64,000 nucleotides of DNA from Corynebacterium pelargi (GCF_014635485.1 NZ_BMCX01000003.1:1-64000); one strand, 5' to 3'. Positions 40,782 through 50,584 are shown, counted from the first letter of the stretch. Notes: a model not told the origin generated them from the sequence alone. Made by a program: numbers and translations.

Positions 40782-43435
40782 TGGGCTGCTTCCTCCCAGT
40801 TTTTTCCAACGCCACTGGCTACCTCAAGAGGCACATTCAATTGCACCGCGGCGTCCATTTCGCGCTCGACGATGTCTTGGACACGGTCTTGCTCGCCTGG
40901 GGCAATTTCCACCACGAGTTCGTCGTGGACTTGCAGCAACACCCTCGATTGCACACCGGCAGCCCGCAACTTCCGATCCACCCGAATCATCGCCACCTTA
41001 ATAATGTCGGCGGCAGTGCCCTGGATGGGCGCATTCAGCGCGGCGCGCTCGGCGGTTTCACGAGCCACCCGGTTCTCGCTTGAAAGCTCCGGAAGATAGC
41101 GCCTGCGACCAAAAAGCGTGGCGGTATAGCCATCGTGGCGGGCTTGTTCTACTACCTGGTCAAGATAACGTTTCACCCCGCCGAAGCGCTCGAAGTAGCT
41201 TTCCATGATGCTCTTTGCCTCACCGGCAGGAATATTGAGCTGCTGGGAAAGACCAAAGGCCGAAAGACCATACACCAAGCCATAACTCATCGCTTTTACG
41301 CGGCGGCGCAGCTCGGGAGTCACTTGATCTACTGGTACTTCAAAGACTCGCGAGCCAACGAAGTTGTGCAGATCCTCACCCTCGCGATACGCCTGGATGA
41401 GCCCTTCATCCTCAGACAGGTGGGCCATCACGCGCATCTCAATCTGGGAATAGTCGGCGGTAAGTAAGCTCTCATAGCCCTCGCCTACGACAAATGCCGA
41501 GCGGATCTTGCGCCCGGCTTCGGTGCGCACGGGGATGTTTTGCAAGTTGGGATCGGTAGAGCTCAAGCGGCCGGTAGAAGCCTTGGTCTGGTGGAAGGTG
41601 GTGTGGATACGCCCATCATCGGCCACCGAGCGGATCAAACCTTCCAGGGTGGACTTCATCTTGGTGTATTCACGGTGAGCCAAGAGGTGGTCAAGGAAGG
41701 GGTGCGGGTGCTTTGCAGCTAAGGCATCAATTTCCTTCGCGGCAGTGGAATACCCTGTTTTGGTCTTCTTCGTTTTCGGCAGCGCCAAGGTATCAAACAA
41801 CACGCCCTGGAGCTGTTTCGGACTCGAAAGATTGAGCTCGGGTTCGTCGACAAGCTCCCTGGCGGCCTGTTCCTCTTCAGCAACCATGGCCTTGAAGTCG
41901 GCCAGTTGCTCCTCCAACGTCTCCACATCCACGGCGATGCCAGTTTGCTCCATGCGACCCAAAATGAGGGCGAGCGGAATCTCCAAATCGCGGTAGAGCT
42001 CAAAAGCGTTAATCTCTACGAGCTGCTGGGCCAAGGCCTCGGCCAATTCCATCACCGCAGCACTATGGCTTAGAAGCTCTTGATGCTCACCGGCATCCAG
42101 GAGGGAAAGCTGCTCACCCGAGGGCTGCTCAGATTGGAGTTGGCGCTGTAAGTGGCGCTGGAATACGTCCTTGAGCTCATAGGTGCGCTGCCCGGGCCTT
42201 AAAAGATAGGCGGCGATCTCGGTGTCTTGGACTACCCCATCAAGCTCAAAACCGCGTGCGGCAAGCATGTGGTAGGTGGCCTTAGCACCATGCACGCACT
42301 TCGGCTGCTTGGAGGAAACCCAGCTCGCGAAAGCGCGTTCGTCTTCCACATCTAAATCTTCAAAAGACGCCACCACACCGTGGTACTTAGCGTCGCAGAG
42401 CGCGAAGGTGTGAGCGTCTCCACCGAATGGCGCTGGATTACCCGCAACGACAAGGGCTAGGGCTTGATCCTTGTGGTCTTCGAGCCACTGAGCCACGCCA
42501 ACATGGTCAAGGATCACCTCCGGTGCATCCTCGGCCTCAATGGCACTGGCATCGACGCCAAAGGCCTTAAACACGCGCTCGCGCAAGCTCACGCCGAACT
42601 CCAAGGCATCAAAGGCCTCAGCCGCGGCGTTGACGTCCACGTCATTGCGCTGCAATTGCTCAGGGGCAAGTGGCAATTCCACATCACGCACCATCTGCGT
42701 AAGTTCGCGGTTGGTACGCACCTGCTCCACAGCATTGCGCAGGTTCTGCCCCGCCATGCCCGTGATCTCATCGGCGTGTGCGATCAGGGATTCTAAGTCT
42801 CCGTACTGCACGATCCACTTGGTGGCCGTTTTTTCTCCCACCCTGGGGATGCTGGGCAAGTTATCGGAAGGATCTCCACGCAACGCGGCAAAGTCGGGGT
42901 ATTGCGCTGGAGTAAGCCCGTACTTTTCTTCCACCGCCTCCGGGGTGAAGTGAATCAGGTCCGAGACTCCCCTGCGCGGATACAGCACCGTCACGCGATC
43001 GGTGATGAGCTGGAAGGAGTCACGATCGCCGGTAACGATCTGAGTATCAAAATCCTGCTGCTGCGCGGCAGTGGCCAAGGTGGCAATAATGTCATCGGCC
43101 TCGAAATTTTCCTTTTCCAGATACGGCACACCCAGCGCATCCAGCATCTGCTGGATCAACGCGATTTGGCCTTTAAACTCCGGCGGAGTGGCCTCGCGCT
43201 GCGCCTTATAAGCAGGAAACATCTCGGAGCGGAAGGTGCTTCGTCCCACGTCGAAGGCCACAGCCAGGTGGGTGGGGCGTTGTTCGGCAACCAAGGATGC
43301 CAACATGCCCATAAATCCATACACAGCATTGGTGGTTTGACCGCCGGAGGTAGAGAAATTCTCCGAAGGGATGGCAAAAAAGGCACGGAATGCCATGGAA
43401 TGGCCGTCGATGAGCATTAAACGCTTGGTAGTCAC
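40778..43435 (-). CDS. polA: DNA polymerase I
   Basis: Replication and repair polymerase, 885 residues. The N-terminal 5' nuclease (LMLIDGHSMAFRAFFAI, FDVGRSTFRSE, NLPSIPRVGEKTATKW) and C-terminal polymerase palm (STDPNLQNIP, TADYSQIEMRV, LQVHDELVVE) are intact. The middle domain lacks the DTET-type acidic exo I motif (here ALALVVAGNPAPF), so 3'-5' proofreading is probably absent, as known for actinobacterial PolA. GTG at 43435 follows a TACACT box by 7 bases without a ribosome binding site, implying a leaderless mRNA; an in-frame ATG eight codons upstream is less likely. Confidence 0.95.
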   Translation of the reverse strand: MTTKRLMLIDGHSMAFRAFFAIPSENFSTSGGQTTNAVYGFMGMLASLVAEQRPTHLAVAFDVGRSTFRSEMFPAYKAQREATPPEFKGQIALIQQMLDALGVPYLEKENFEADDIIATLATAAQQQDFDTQIVTGDRDSFQLITDRVTVLYPRRGVSDLIHFTPEAVEEKYGLTPAQYPDFAALRGDPSDNLPSIPRVGEKTATKWIVQYGDLESLIAHADEITGMAGQNLRNAVEQVRTNRELTQMVRDVELPLAPEQLQRNDVDVNAAAEAFDALEFGVSLRERVFKAFGVDASAIEAEDAPEVILDHVGVAQWLEDHKDQALALVVAGNPAPFGGDAHTFALCDAKYHGVVASFEDLDVEDERAFASWVSSKQPKCVHGAKATYHMLAARGFELDGVVQDTEIAAYLLRPGQRTYELKDVFQRHLQRQLQSEQPSGEQLSLLDAGEHQELLSHSAAVMELAEALAQQLVEINAFELYRDLEIPLALILGRMEQTGIAVDVETLEEQLADFKAMVAEEEQAARELVDEPELNLSSPKQLQGVLFDTLALPKTKKTKTGYSTAAKEIDALAAKHPHPFLDHLLAHREYTKMKSTLEGLIRSVADDGRIHTTFHQTKASTGRLSSTDPNLQNIPVRTEAGRKIRSAFVVGEGYESLLTADYSQIEMRVMAHLSEDEGLIQAYREGEDLHNFVGSRVFEVPVDQVTPELRRRVKAMSYGLVYGLSAFGLSQQLNIPAGEAKSIMESYFERFGGVKRYLDQVVEQARHDGYTATLFGRRRYLPELSSENRVARETAERAALNAPIQGTAADIIKVAMIRVDRKLRAAGVQSRVLLQVHDELVVEIAPGEQDRVQDIVEREMDAAVQLNVPLEVASGVGKNWEEAAH

Positions 43436-43517
43436 GCGCACCAGTGTAGCGAGCACCATGGCGCAGGCTTTTCTAGCGTCCCTGCCACGGTGTTTCTTAA
43501 TTGTGCGAATGGTGTTG

Positions 43518-43523
43518 TATGCT
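43518..43523 (+). promoter_or_regulatory. -10 box of the tRNA-Leu gene
   Basis: TATGCT ending 12 bases before the tRNA; TTCTTA 18 bp upstream may act as -35. Confidence 0.45.
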
Positions 43524-43535
43524 TTCAGCTCGTAC

Positions 43536-43612
43536 GCCCCAGTAGCCCAATTGGCAGAGGCAACGGATTCAAAACCCGTCCAGTGTGAGTTCGAGTCTCA
43601 CCTGGGGCACCA
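43536..43612 (+). tRNA. tRNA-Leu, anticodon CAA (atypical short variable loop)
   Basis: Acceptor GCCCCAG/CTGGGGC, T-arm GTGAG-TTCGAGT-CTCAC, discriminator A and an encoded CCA. The anticodon loop TTCAAAA gives CAA (Leu, codon UUG). The variable loop is only five bases, not the long arm normal in tRNA-Leu, and the base pair closing the anticodon loop is A-C. It lies divergent from polA, followed by its own terminator. Confidence 0.85.
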
Positions 43613-43616
43613 CGAC

Positions 43617-43640
43617 AAGGCGCTGCAAAGCGCCTTTTTT
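43617..43640 (+). terminator. tRNA-Leu terminator
   Basis: AAGGCGCT / AGCGCCTT around GCAA, then a run of six T. Confidence 0.95.
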
Positions 43641-43690
43641 CATTTTCCGGGCTAGAATCTCCTGGTCTGTATCTATGAAGAAGGATCTTT

Positions 43691-44590
43691 ATGAGCACAC
43701 CGAAGGAATCTCCCATCAAACACGTGCTGTACGTCATCTTTGGCGGACTCATTGGCCTTGCAGAGATGGTGCCCGGCGTATCCGGCGGCACCGTGGCCTT
43801 GGTGGTAGGCATCTATGAACGCGCCATCCGCAATGGCGATGCCTTGCTGCATACTCTCCGCACTGCGATTACTGATCGCAGCAAGCTCAAGGAGGCAGCA
43901 GCCAAGGTCGAGTGGTTCTTCCTCGCCGCGGTGGGCGTGGGCATGATCGGTACGGTGCTGGCGCTTTCCTCGGTCATGCATCACTTCGTTGATAACCACC
44001 CCGAGACTTCCCGCGCCTTGTTTATGGGCATGGTGGCCGTCTCGATCTTGGTGCCTCTTAATATGATCCGCTCGGATAAGCTGGCACAACACCGTGTCGG
44101 TGCATATATTGCCTTCATCGTGGCCGCTATTGCCACGTTCTTGCTCACCGGTGTGACCTCGGCAGAAAAGACTGATCCCTCGCTGGTGGTGGTGTTCTTT
44201 GCCGCGATGATTGCCGTGTGCGCACTGGTGCTGCCGGGCGTATCGGGTTCGTTTATCTTGCTCTCCCTCGGCCTGTATAGCCCGGTCATGGGGGCTGTGG
44301 CCGATCGCGATCTAAAAGTGATGGCGGTATTCGTCCTGGGTGCCATGCTCGGCGTCGCGCTGTTTATTAAGGTTCTGGATTACCTGATTAACACTCACCG
44401 CACGATCACGCTGGCGACGATGGCCGGCCTCATGCTGGGCTCCCTGCGCGCCCTGTGGCCTTGGCAAACGGATCGAGCAGAGCTGTTGAGCCCCTCGGGC
44501 AATGTGGCCTGGATTGTGTTCATGGTGATCCTCGGCGGCGCCATCGTTGCCGCGATCATGGCGGCAGAAAAGTTCAGCAAGCGCCACTAA
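43691..44590 (+). CDS. DUF368 (PopT-type) membrane protein
   Basis: 299 residues, about eight hydrophobic helices. The family hallmark PGVSGGTVALVVGIYE at the N-terminus and its second-half counterpart LPGVSGSFILLSLGLY show the inverted-repeat design. DUF368 proteins have been identified as undecaprenyl-phosphate translocases (PopT) that recycle the lipid carrier of wall synthesis; in corynebacteria the carrier would be decaprenyl-type. That role is by family. AAGGA precedes the ATG. Confidence 0.9.
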   Translation: MSTPKESPIKHVLYVIFGGLIGLAEMVPGVSGGTVALVVGIYERAIRNGDALLHTLRTAITDRSKLKEAAAKVEWFFLAAVGVGMIGTVLALSSVMHHFVDNHPETSRALFMGMVAVSILVPLNMIRSDKLAQHRVGAYIAFIVAAIATFLLTGVTSAEKTDPSLVVVFFAAMIAVCALVLPGVSGSFILLSLGLYSPVMGAVADRDLKVMAVFVLGAMLGVALFIKVLDYLINTHRTITLATMAGLMLGSLRALWPWQTDRAELLSPSGNVAWIVFMVILGGAIVAAIMAAEKFSKRH

Positions 44591-44614
44591 ATTCAAATAT
44601 TATGCCCCTGACGG

Positions 44615-44620
44615 TATGCT
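44615..44620 (+). promoter_or_regulatory. -10 box of the amino-acid ABC operon
   Basis: TATGCT lies 7 bases before the ATG of the binding-protein gene, with TTCAAA (44592-44597) 17 bp upstream as -35. No ribosome binding site, hence leaderless. Confidence 0.5.
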
Positions 44621-44627
44621 ATCTGCT

Positions 44628-45530
44628 ATGAAGTTTCCCTTTCAGCGCATAGGTGGCTTCCTCGGGGCTGTTTGTTTAGCGCTCAGCTTGAGCGCATGCG
44701 TCACCAACGAGGAACAAGGCCACCCCGAAGGCTGGGAAGAAATAACCCCCAAGCCGGTGCCATCGATCGAGGCCTTGGTGCCAAAAGACATTAAAGATCG
44801 AGGCGTGCTTACGGCCGGTACCAACCCGCCGTTTGCACCTTTTGAATTCCGCGACTCATCCCACACCATCATCGGTGTGGAAATGGATTTGATGCACGCC
44901 GCGGCCGCAACAATGGGATTAAAATTCCAACCCAAAGAGCAGGATTTCTCTTTGATCCTTCCCTCGCTTTCTGCCGGTTCCATTGACGTGGGCGCCTCTG
45001 GCTTTACTGATACAGAGGAACGCCGCGAAAACTATGACTTTGTTGATTTCCTCTATGCCGGCGTGCAGTGGGGACAACAAACCGGCGACGATATTTCGCG
45101 CGAAGACCCTTGCGGCCTCAGCATCGCTGTGCAGCGCACCACCGTCTCGGAAACCGACGATGTTCGCCCCTTATCTGAGCAATGCGTAGAAGAAGGCAAA
45201 GAGCCCATCGAGGTGCTGTCCTATGACACCTCCGATGCTGCTGCAACCGCATTGGTGCTTGGCCGCGCAGATGCCTTTAGCGCAGACTCCCCCGTGCTGG
45301 CATGGGCCGTAGAACGCGCCGATGGCAAGATCGAACCAACTGGTGAGATTTTCGATGCAGCACCTTATGGCTTTGCAGTGCCAAAAGATTCCAAGCTCGG
45401 CCCAGCACTTGCGGCCGCACTGCAATACCTGATTGATAACGGCGACTATCAGAAGATCCTCGCGCAGTGGGGTATCGAAGAAGGTCTCGTCGATGCAGCC
45501 CTGATTAATGAAGAACCAGTGAACAACTAG
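44628..45530 (+). CDS. Amino-acid ABC transporter substrate-binding lipoprotein
   Basis: 300 residues. Signal peptide with lipobox LSAC (Cys24). The mature part is a type II periplasmic binding protein (SBP_bac_3): GVLTAGTNPPFAPFEF, GVEMDLMHAAAATMGL, ILPSLSAGSIDVGASGFTDT and a C-terminal YQKILAQWGI. It should capture a polar amino acid outside the membrane for the permease and ATPase that follow. The exact ligand cannot be told from sequence. Confidence 0.93.
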   Translation: MKFPFQRIGGFLGAVCLALSLSACVTNEEQGHPEGWEEITPKPVPSIEALVPKDIKDRGVLTAGTNPPFAPFEFRDSSHTIIGVEMDLMHAAAATMGLKFQPKEQDFSLILPSLSAGSIDVGASGFTDTEERRENYDFVDFLYAGVQWGQQTGDDISREDPCGLSIAVQRTTVSETDDVRPLSEQCVEEGKEPIEVLSYDTSDAAATALVLGRADAFSADSPVLAWAVERADGKIEPTGEIFDAAPYGFAVPKDSKLGPALAAALQYLIDNGDYQKILAQWGIEEGLVDAALINEEPVNN

Positions 45531-45539
45531 GACACCACC

Positions 45540-46448
45540 ATGACTCAACCGAAGCCAATCCAGGCGAAGCCCCTTCGCCATCCCGGGCGCTGGGTGGCAG
45601 CAGCCATCATCCTCGCGCTATTTGCCTGGTTCCTTATTTCTGCCGCCACCAACGAAGCCTATGGCTGGGACACCTACCGGTCATATCTCTTTGATACCCG
45701 CATCGCCACGGCCGCAGCCCACACCCTCGCCATTACCGTTTTGGCCATGTTGCTCGGCGTGGTGCTTGGCTGCGCCGTCGCTGTGATGCGCATGTCGCCG
45801 AACCCGGTGCTTTCCTCGGTGGCCTGGTTTTATCTCTGGATTTTCCGTGGCACCCCGGTGTATGTGCAGTTGGTGTTCTGGGGTCTTTTGGGCTCCATTT
45901 ACCAAAGCATCAACCTTGGCTTTACCGAGGTTTCGCTGGAAAACGCGCTGAAGAACATGTTCTTGCTGGCCGTGATCGGCCTTGGCCTGAACGAGGCTGC
46001 ATACATGGCTGAAATTGTGCGCTCCGGTATTCAGGCAGTGCCCGAAGGCCAAACCGAAGCATCGAAGGCGCTGGGTATGAGCTGGTGGATGACCATGCGC
46101 CGTACCGTACTGCCCCAAGCCATGCGCATCATCGTCCCGCCCACGGGCAACGAGTTCATTTCTTTGCTCAAAACCACATCGCTGGTGGTGGCTATCCCCT
46201 ACACCGCCGAGCTTTATGGCCGCGCCACCGATATTGCCGCCGCATTATTTGATCCGGTGCCGCTGCTTTTGGTGGCAGCCACCTGGTATCTGGCCATCAC
46301 CTCGCTGTTGATGGTGGGCCAGCACTTCCTAGAAAAGTATTATGACCGCGGTGCCTCTCGTGAACTCACGGCTTCGCAGCTTGCAACCTTGGCAGATGCA
46401 GAAGGCGCCCTGCCAAAGAACATCAACGTCATTGGAAAGGGCAAGTGA
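45540..46448 (+). CDS. Amino-acid ABC transporter permease
   Basis: 302 residues, HisM/GlnP type. After one N-terminal helix comes the conserved block [21 protein letters not shown], then [16 protein letters not shown]. The EAA loop is [24 protein letters not shown], where the ATPase docks. [17 protein letters not shown] is typical of the polar amino acid subfamily. It begins 9 bases after the binding-protein gene. Confidence 0.94.
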   Translation: MTQPKPIQAKPLRHPGRWVAAAIILALFAWFLISAATNEAYGWDTYRSYLFDTRIATAAAHTLAITVLAMLLGVVLGCAVAVMRMSPNPVLSSVAWFYLWIFRGTPVYVQLVFWGLLGSIYQSINLGFTEVSLENALKNMFLLAVIGLGLNEAAYMAEIVRSGIQAVPEGQTEASKALGMSWWMTMRRTVLPQAMRIIVPPTGNEFISLLKTTSLVVAIPYTAELYGRATDIAAALFDPVPLLLVAATWYLAITSLLMVGQHFLEKYYDRGASRELTASQLATLADAEGALPKNINVIGKGK

Positions 46449-46450
46449 GC

Positions 46451-47215
46451 ATGGAAAACCTCATGATCGACGCACAACAATTGTGCAAAAGCTTCGGCAG
46501 CCTTGAGGTGCTCAAGGGCATTGACCTGCAGGTGCCCAAAGGCAGCGTGACCTGCCTGATCGGGCCTTCCGGCTCGGGCAAATCCACGCTTCTGCGCTGC
46601 GTGAATCACTTGGAAAAGATCACCGCCGGCCGCTTGTACGTCGATGGCGAGCTCATCGGCTATAAAGAACGCGACGGCGTGCTCTATGAAATTTCCGAGC
46701 GCGAGGCCGCCCGCCAACGTTCGGGCATTGGCATGGTGTTCCAGAACTTCAACCTCTTCCCGCACCGCACGGCACTTGAGAACGTGATGGAAGCGCCGGT
46801 GCATGTCAAGGGCATCGCTGAAAAAGACGCCCGCGAGCAGGCGATGGAGCTGTTAAAGAAGGTCGGTTTAGGCCATAAGGCAGACGCCTATCCAGCCCAG
46901 CTTTCCGGTGGTCAGCAGCAGCGCGTGGCCATTGCTCGTGCGGTGGCGATGGAGCCAAAGCTGATGCTTTTCGACGAGCCAACCTCCGCACTTGATCCGG
47001 AGCTCGTCGGAGAGGTGCTTCGCGTGATGCGTGAACTCGCCGCCGATGGCATGACCATGCTGGTTGTCACCCACGAGATCGGCTTTGCCCGCGAGGTTGC
47101 CGATACGGTGGTGTTCATGGATGGCGGCGTGGTGGTAGAAGCAGGTGATCCCAAGCAGGTTATCGATCACCCGCAGCACGAACGCACCCAGGAATTTCTT
47201 TCCAGCCTGCTTTAA
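46451..47215 (+). CDS. Amino-acid ABC transporter ATP-binding protein
   Basis: GlnQ/GltL-type ATPase, about 254 residues. Walker [11 protein letters not shown]-loop FQNFNLFPH, signature LSGGQQQR, Walker [13 protein letters not shown] and the switch His in VTHEIGFA are intact. The start may be ATG at 46451 or GTG at 46445, which overlaps the permease stop; GGAAAGG serves either. Its stop codon overlaps the coaD stop on the other strand. Confidence 0.95.
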   Translation: MENLMIDAQQLCKSFGSLEVLKGIDLQVPKGSVTCLIGPSGSGKSTLLRCVNHLEKITAGRLYVDGELIGYKERDGVLYEISEREAARQRSGIGMVFQNFNLFPHRTALENVMEAPVHVKGIAEKDAREQAMELLKKVGLGHKADAYPAQLSGGQQQRVAIARAVAMEPKLMLFDEPTSALDPELVGEVLRVMRELAADGMTMLVVTHEIGFAREVADTVVFMDGGVVVEAGDPKQVIDHPQHERTQEFLSSLL

Positions 47216-47691
47216 CGCAGTTTCTCCTGCATCGCCCGGTTCACCGCATCGGGCAACATATCGGATACATCTCCCCCATACTTGGTCACTTCCTTGCACA
47301 GTGTGGAGGAGATGTAGCCGTATTTGGGGTCGGTCATCAAAAAGACCGTATCGATCCCGGCGAGTTTGCGGTTCATCTGCGCCATGGGCAGCTCATAGTC
47401 ATAGTCCAATGAGGAACGCAGGCCCTTGACGATGGTGTCGATCCCATTGTTTTGGGTGTATTCCACCAGCAGGCCTGACCAGTGCTCCACGCGAATATTC
47501 TCGTGGCCTGCTAATGCCTCACGGATCAGCGCCTTGCGTTCTTCTACGCTAAACAGCCCACTGGGTTTATTTGGGTTGGCGGTCACCAGCACGGTGACGT
47601 GCTCAAAGAGTTGGGTTGCACGCTCGATAATATTGACGTGCCCCATGGTGACTGGGTCAAAGGATCCTGGGCAGACTGCATGGGTGCTCAT
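47212..47691 (-). CDS. coaD: Phosphopantetheine adenylyltransferase
   Basis: Makes dephospho-CoA from phosphopantetheine and ATP. The nucleotidyltransferase motif [15 protein letters not shown], the [18 protein letters not shown] block and [12 protein letters not shown] identify CoaD; 159 residues. It is last in the thiL-to-coaD operon; its ATG touches the rsmD stop. Together with coaE this window encodes both final CoA steps. Confidence 0.97.
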   Translation of the reverse strand: MSTHAVCPGSFDPVTMGHVNIIERATQLFEHVTVLVTANPNKPSGLFSVEERKALIREALAGHENIRVEHWSGLLVEYTQNNGIDTIVKGLRSSLDYDYELPMAQMNRKLAGIDTVFLMTDPKYGYISSTLCKEVTKYGGDVSDMLPDAVNRAMQEKLR

Positions 47692-48270
47692 TTAGGCCTC
47701 CTCTTCGTGGTACACGGCCATATCCATGCGCGCGATACCGAAGGTTCGCTTCTTTAATTTCTGCGGCGTTGGCACCATCCACGCAGGCCAATCGGTGTGG
47801 GCGGAGTCTCGATGACGTTCGATTACGACCACGGCGCCGTCGACAAGCTTGGGCTTGAGCGCCTGAATCATCTCAGCAACGGCTTCATCCGAAAGCTCAT
47901 AGGGAGGATCGGCCAGCACCATGGAGAAGTATCGATCGGGTGCGGTGGCCAGGTAGGTGGAAGCCTTCATCTCCTCCACCGTTACCTGCGGATGCCCAAC
48001 CACCTGCGCGTTGCTGCGAATAATCTCCGCAGCCTGGTGGTTTTGCTCAACCAGCACCACTTCCCTGGCGCCGCGGCTGGCGGCCTCTAACCCCAGCGCG
48101 CCGGAACCTGCGAAAAGATCCAGCACCACGGCGTCTTGGAAGCCAAAGCGCACCTGCAAAGAGGAAAAAAGCCCCTCACGTGCGCGATCCGAGGTAGGCC
48201 TGGTGCCTTGGGGTGGGACCTTGATCTTTCGGCCCCTGGCTTCTCCTGAGATGATGCGAGCTTGTCCCAT
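47692..48270 (-). CDS. rsmD: 16S rRNA (guanine966-N2)-methyltransferase
   Basis: 192 residues. RIISGEARGRKIKVPPQGTRPTSDRAREGLFS, the SAM motif LDLFAGSGALGLEAASRGA and the catalytic LADPPYE (DPPY) are diagnostic for RsmD. Pairing with coaD is widely conserved. Confidence 0.95.
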   Translation of the reverse strand: MGQARIISGEARGRKIKVPPQGTRPTSDRAREGLFSSLQVRFGFQDAVVLDLFAGSGALGLEAASRGAREVVLVEQNHQAAEIIRSNAQVVGHPQVTVEEMKASTYLATAPDRYFSMVLADPPYELSDEAVAEMIQALKPKLVDGAVVVIERHRDSAHTDWPAWMVPTPQKLKKRTFGIARMDMAVYHEEEA

Positions 48271-48492
48271 TTATGCTTCCTTCACTTCGATCACGGCTTC
48301 GCCGCCGATAACGTCACCAAAATCCTCTACCAATAAACGGCTGACCACTCCAGGGCCCGGCGCCACCACGGGGGCTTCGAGCTTGACGGCTTCCACTGAG
48401 GCGAGGGCTTGGCCGGTTCGGACGTGTTCGCCTGGTTCGACTAAAAAGTGCACAATCCCGGCGAAGGGGGCATGAATGTTCATAAGCGGCAT
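48271..48492 (-). CDS. Biotinyl/lipoyl-like carrier domain protein (73 aa)
   Basis: A stand-alone biotinyl-domain fold: APFAGIVHFLVEPGEHVRTGQALASVEAVKLEAPVVAPGPGVV. The modifiable Lys is in EAVKLEA, whereas biotinylated domains normally read EAMKM, so the tag sequence deviates at both methionines. Small BCCP-like proteins between recG and rsmD are typical of actinobacteria. Its ATG is one base from the recG stop; the start could also be the Met three residues later. A partner carboxylase is not nearby. Confidence 0.85.
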   Translation of the reverse strand: MPLMNIHAPFAGIVHFLVEPGEHVRTGQALASVEAVKLEAPVVAPGPGVVSRLLVEDFGDVIGGEAVIEVKEA

Positions 48493-48493
48493 T

Positions 48494-50584
48494 TTAGCTT
48501 TTATCGATATAGGCCTGGCGTTGGTCGTCGATATCGCGAACTAACGCTCGTGCGAGCTCGGGATCTTCTTCCACAATGGTGGCTGCATCGCTATTGGCTC
48601 TGGCGATCAGTTCGCGGTCTTTGCTCAGGCTTAACAGGCGCAGGTGGCTGCGTCCTGATTGTTGGGCGCCGAGGATATTGCCTTCTTGTCTAAATTCCAG
48701 GTCGACTTCTGCCAGTTCGAAGCCATCTTGGGTTGCTGCCACGCGGCCGACTCTTTCTAAGGTGTGTGAGCCGGGTTCTGCGTGGGTGTAGAAAAAACAG
48801 ATGGAGGCGTTGCCGCCTCGTCCCACGCGGCCGCGGAGTTGGTGGAGCTGGGATACGCCGAATGATTCCGCCCCGTAGATCAACATGGCGGTGGCGTTGG
48901 CGACGTCGACGCCCACTTCGATCACAGTGGTGGCTACGAGCACGTCGATGTTGCCGGCTGCAAATTCTGCCATGGCGTGGGCTTTGTCTTCGCTGCTTTG
49001 TTGGCCGTGGAGGACGGCGATGCGGAAATCTCGCATTGTGTGGGCTTGGAGTTCCGCGGCGAGCGCTTCTACCCCATCGTCTCCGCCGATCTTCGGGCAC
49101 ACCACATACACCTGGTGGCCTGCGCGGCATTCTTCTTTGAGGCGTTCCCACATGCGATCTACCCACACTCGGTTGCCGGCGGGGATGACGTAGCTGCTGA
49201 TGGGTTGGCGGCCGCCGGGCAGTTCGCTCAGGGTGGATACGCTGAGATCGCCAAAAGCGGTCATGGCGATGGTGCGCGGGATTGGGGTGGCCGTCATTAC
49301 CAACAGGTGCGGGGTGAGCCCTTCGCGTCCTTTTCCTCGCAGGGTGTCTCGCTGTTCCACACCGAAGCGGTGTTGCTCATCGACAACGCACAGCCCGAGG
49401 TTGAAAAACTCTACGGTGTCTTGGATCAGTGCGTGGGTGCCGATCACGATGTCTGCGTCACCGCTGAGGATATCCAGCAGGGCTTGTTGGCGTTGCCTGG
49501 TGCTCATGGAGCCGGTCAGGAGCGTGACGTTGACGTCGATGCCCTTGAGCATGGCGCTGATGTTTTGGGCGTGTTGGGTAGCGAGCACTTCTGTGGGGGC
49601 AAGGAGTGCACATTGGGCTCCTGCATCGACGCATTGCAGCATGGCCAGCAGCGCTACGACTGTTTTGCCGGAGCCGACTTCTCCTTGGAGCAGGCGTTGC
49701 ATGGGTGTGGAGATGCTTAAGTCTGCGCGGATATCGGCCAGGACTGCTTCTTGGCCTTTGGTGAGGCTGAAATCCAGTGATGCTCGGAGTGCTTTGGTAT
49801 AGCCTGCGGTTTCGCTGCGCATTGCCGGTGCTTTGCGGGCTTGGGTATCGGCGCGGCGAAGTGCCATGAGCAGGCCAAGGCTTAAGGCCTCGTCGTAGGT
49901 CAGGCGCTTGAGGCACAGGTCCGGGCCTTGTGCCGGTGGTTCGTGGATGCCTCTAAGTGCTTGGTCAAAGCTGGGGAGATCCGCTGGGGCGAATGGGCCG
50001 AGTGGATCAGCAACGGGCTCAAGGGTGCTGAGCACCTGGTGGATAGCGCCGAGGATTTTCCAGGAGGGCACTGCTTGTTTTGCCGGATAAATGGGCACGT
50101 AGGGAAGGTGGAGCAAAAGCTGCATCACGGCGTATTTGCTGCCGTCTGTGCCTTCTTTTGCGATCTCGAGTTTGCCCAGGGGGAAAAAGTCTGGGTGCTG
50201 GAGTTGGGGTTGGCCGCGGAAGAATTTGAGCTTGCCACTAAAAATTGCGCGGGTGCCGTTGCTTAACACCTTTGGCTGCCAGGTGGCGCGGAAGAAACTG
50301 GCGGTGGTGTGGATGCCGGTGCCATCGTCGATCCAGATGGTGTAGACCTTGCCCACCTTGGGGTTGCTGCGGGTGGTGTTGTGCACGATCTCGCCCACCA
50401 AGGTTACGGTGTCGCCTTCTTCTGCTTGGCCTGCACCTAAGCCCACGCCTTGGGCTGCATATCCTCGGGGGAAGTGATTAAGGAGGTCCTGGGCGCGTTT
50501 GAAACCGAAGTGGCGCGCGAAGGCGCGGGCTTGGGATTGGTCCAGGATGGAGCCAAGGGGGCGGGTGTCGTTCCAGCCGAGCAT
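48494..50584 (-). CDS. recG: ATP-dependent DNA helicase RecG
   Basis: Branch-migrating helicase for stalled forks and recombination intermediates, 696 residues. N-terminal wedge/OB domain (VTLVGEIVHNTTR), Walker A LLQGEVGSGKTVVA, DEQH box VVDEQHRFGVEQR, motif III TATPIPRT, motif V/VI GVDVANATAM and QLRGRVGRG. The ATG overlaps the preceding stop (TAATG). Confidence 0.97.
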   Translation of the reverse strand: MLGWNDTRPLGSILDQSQARAFARHFGFKRAQDLLNHFPRGYAAQGVGLGAGQAEEGDTVTLVGEIVHNTTRSNPKVGKVYTIWIDDGTGIHTTASFFRATWQPKVLSNGTRAIFSGKLKFFRGQPQLQHPDFFPLGKLEIAKEGTDGSKYAVMQLLLHLPYVPIYPAKQAVPSWKILGAIHQVLSTLEPVADPLGPFAPADLPSFDQALRGIHEPPAQGPDLCLKRLTYDEALSLGLLMALRRADTQARKAPAMRSETAGYTKALRASLDFSLTKGQEAVLADIRADLSISTPMQRLLQGEVGSGKTVVALLAMLQCVDAGAQCALLAPTEVLATQHAQNISAMLKGIDVNVTLLTGSMSTRQRQQALLDILSGDADIVIGTHALIQDTVEFFNLGLCVVDEQHRFGVEQRDTLRGKGREGLTPHLLVMTATPIPRTIAMTAFGDLSVSTLSELPGGRQPISSYVIPAGNRVWVDRMWERLKEECRAGHQVYVVCPKIGGDDGVEALAAELQAHTMRDFRIAVLHGQQSSEDKAHAMAEFAAGNIDVLVATTVIEVGVDVANATAMLIYGAESFGVSQLHQLRGRVGRGGNASICFFYTHAEPGSHTLERVGRVAATQDGFELAEVDLEFRQEGNILGAQQSGRSHLRLLSLSKDRELIARANSDAATIVEEDPELARALVRDIDDQRQAYIDKS

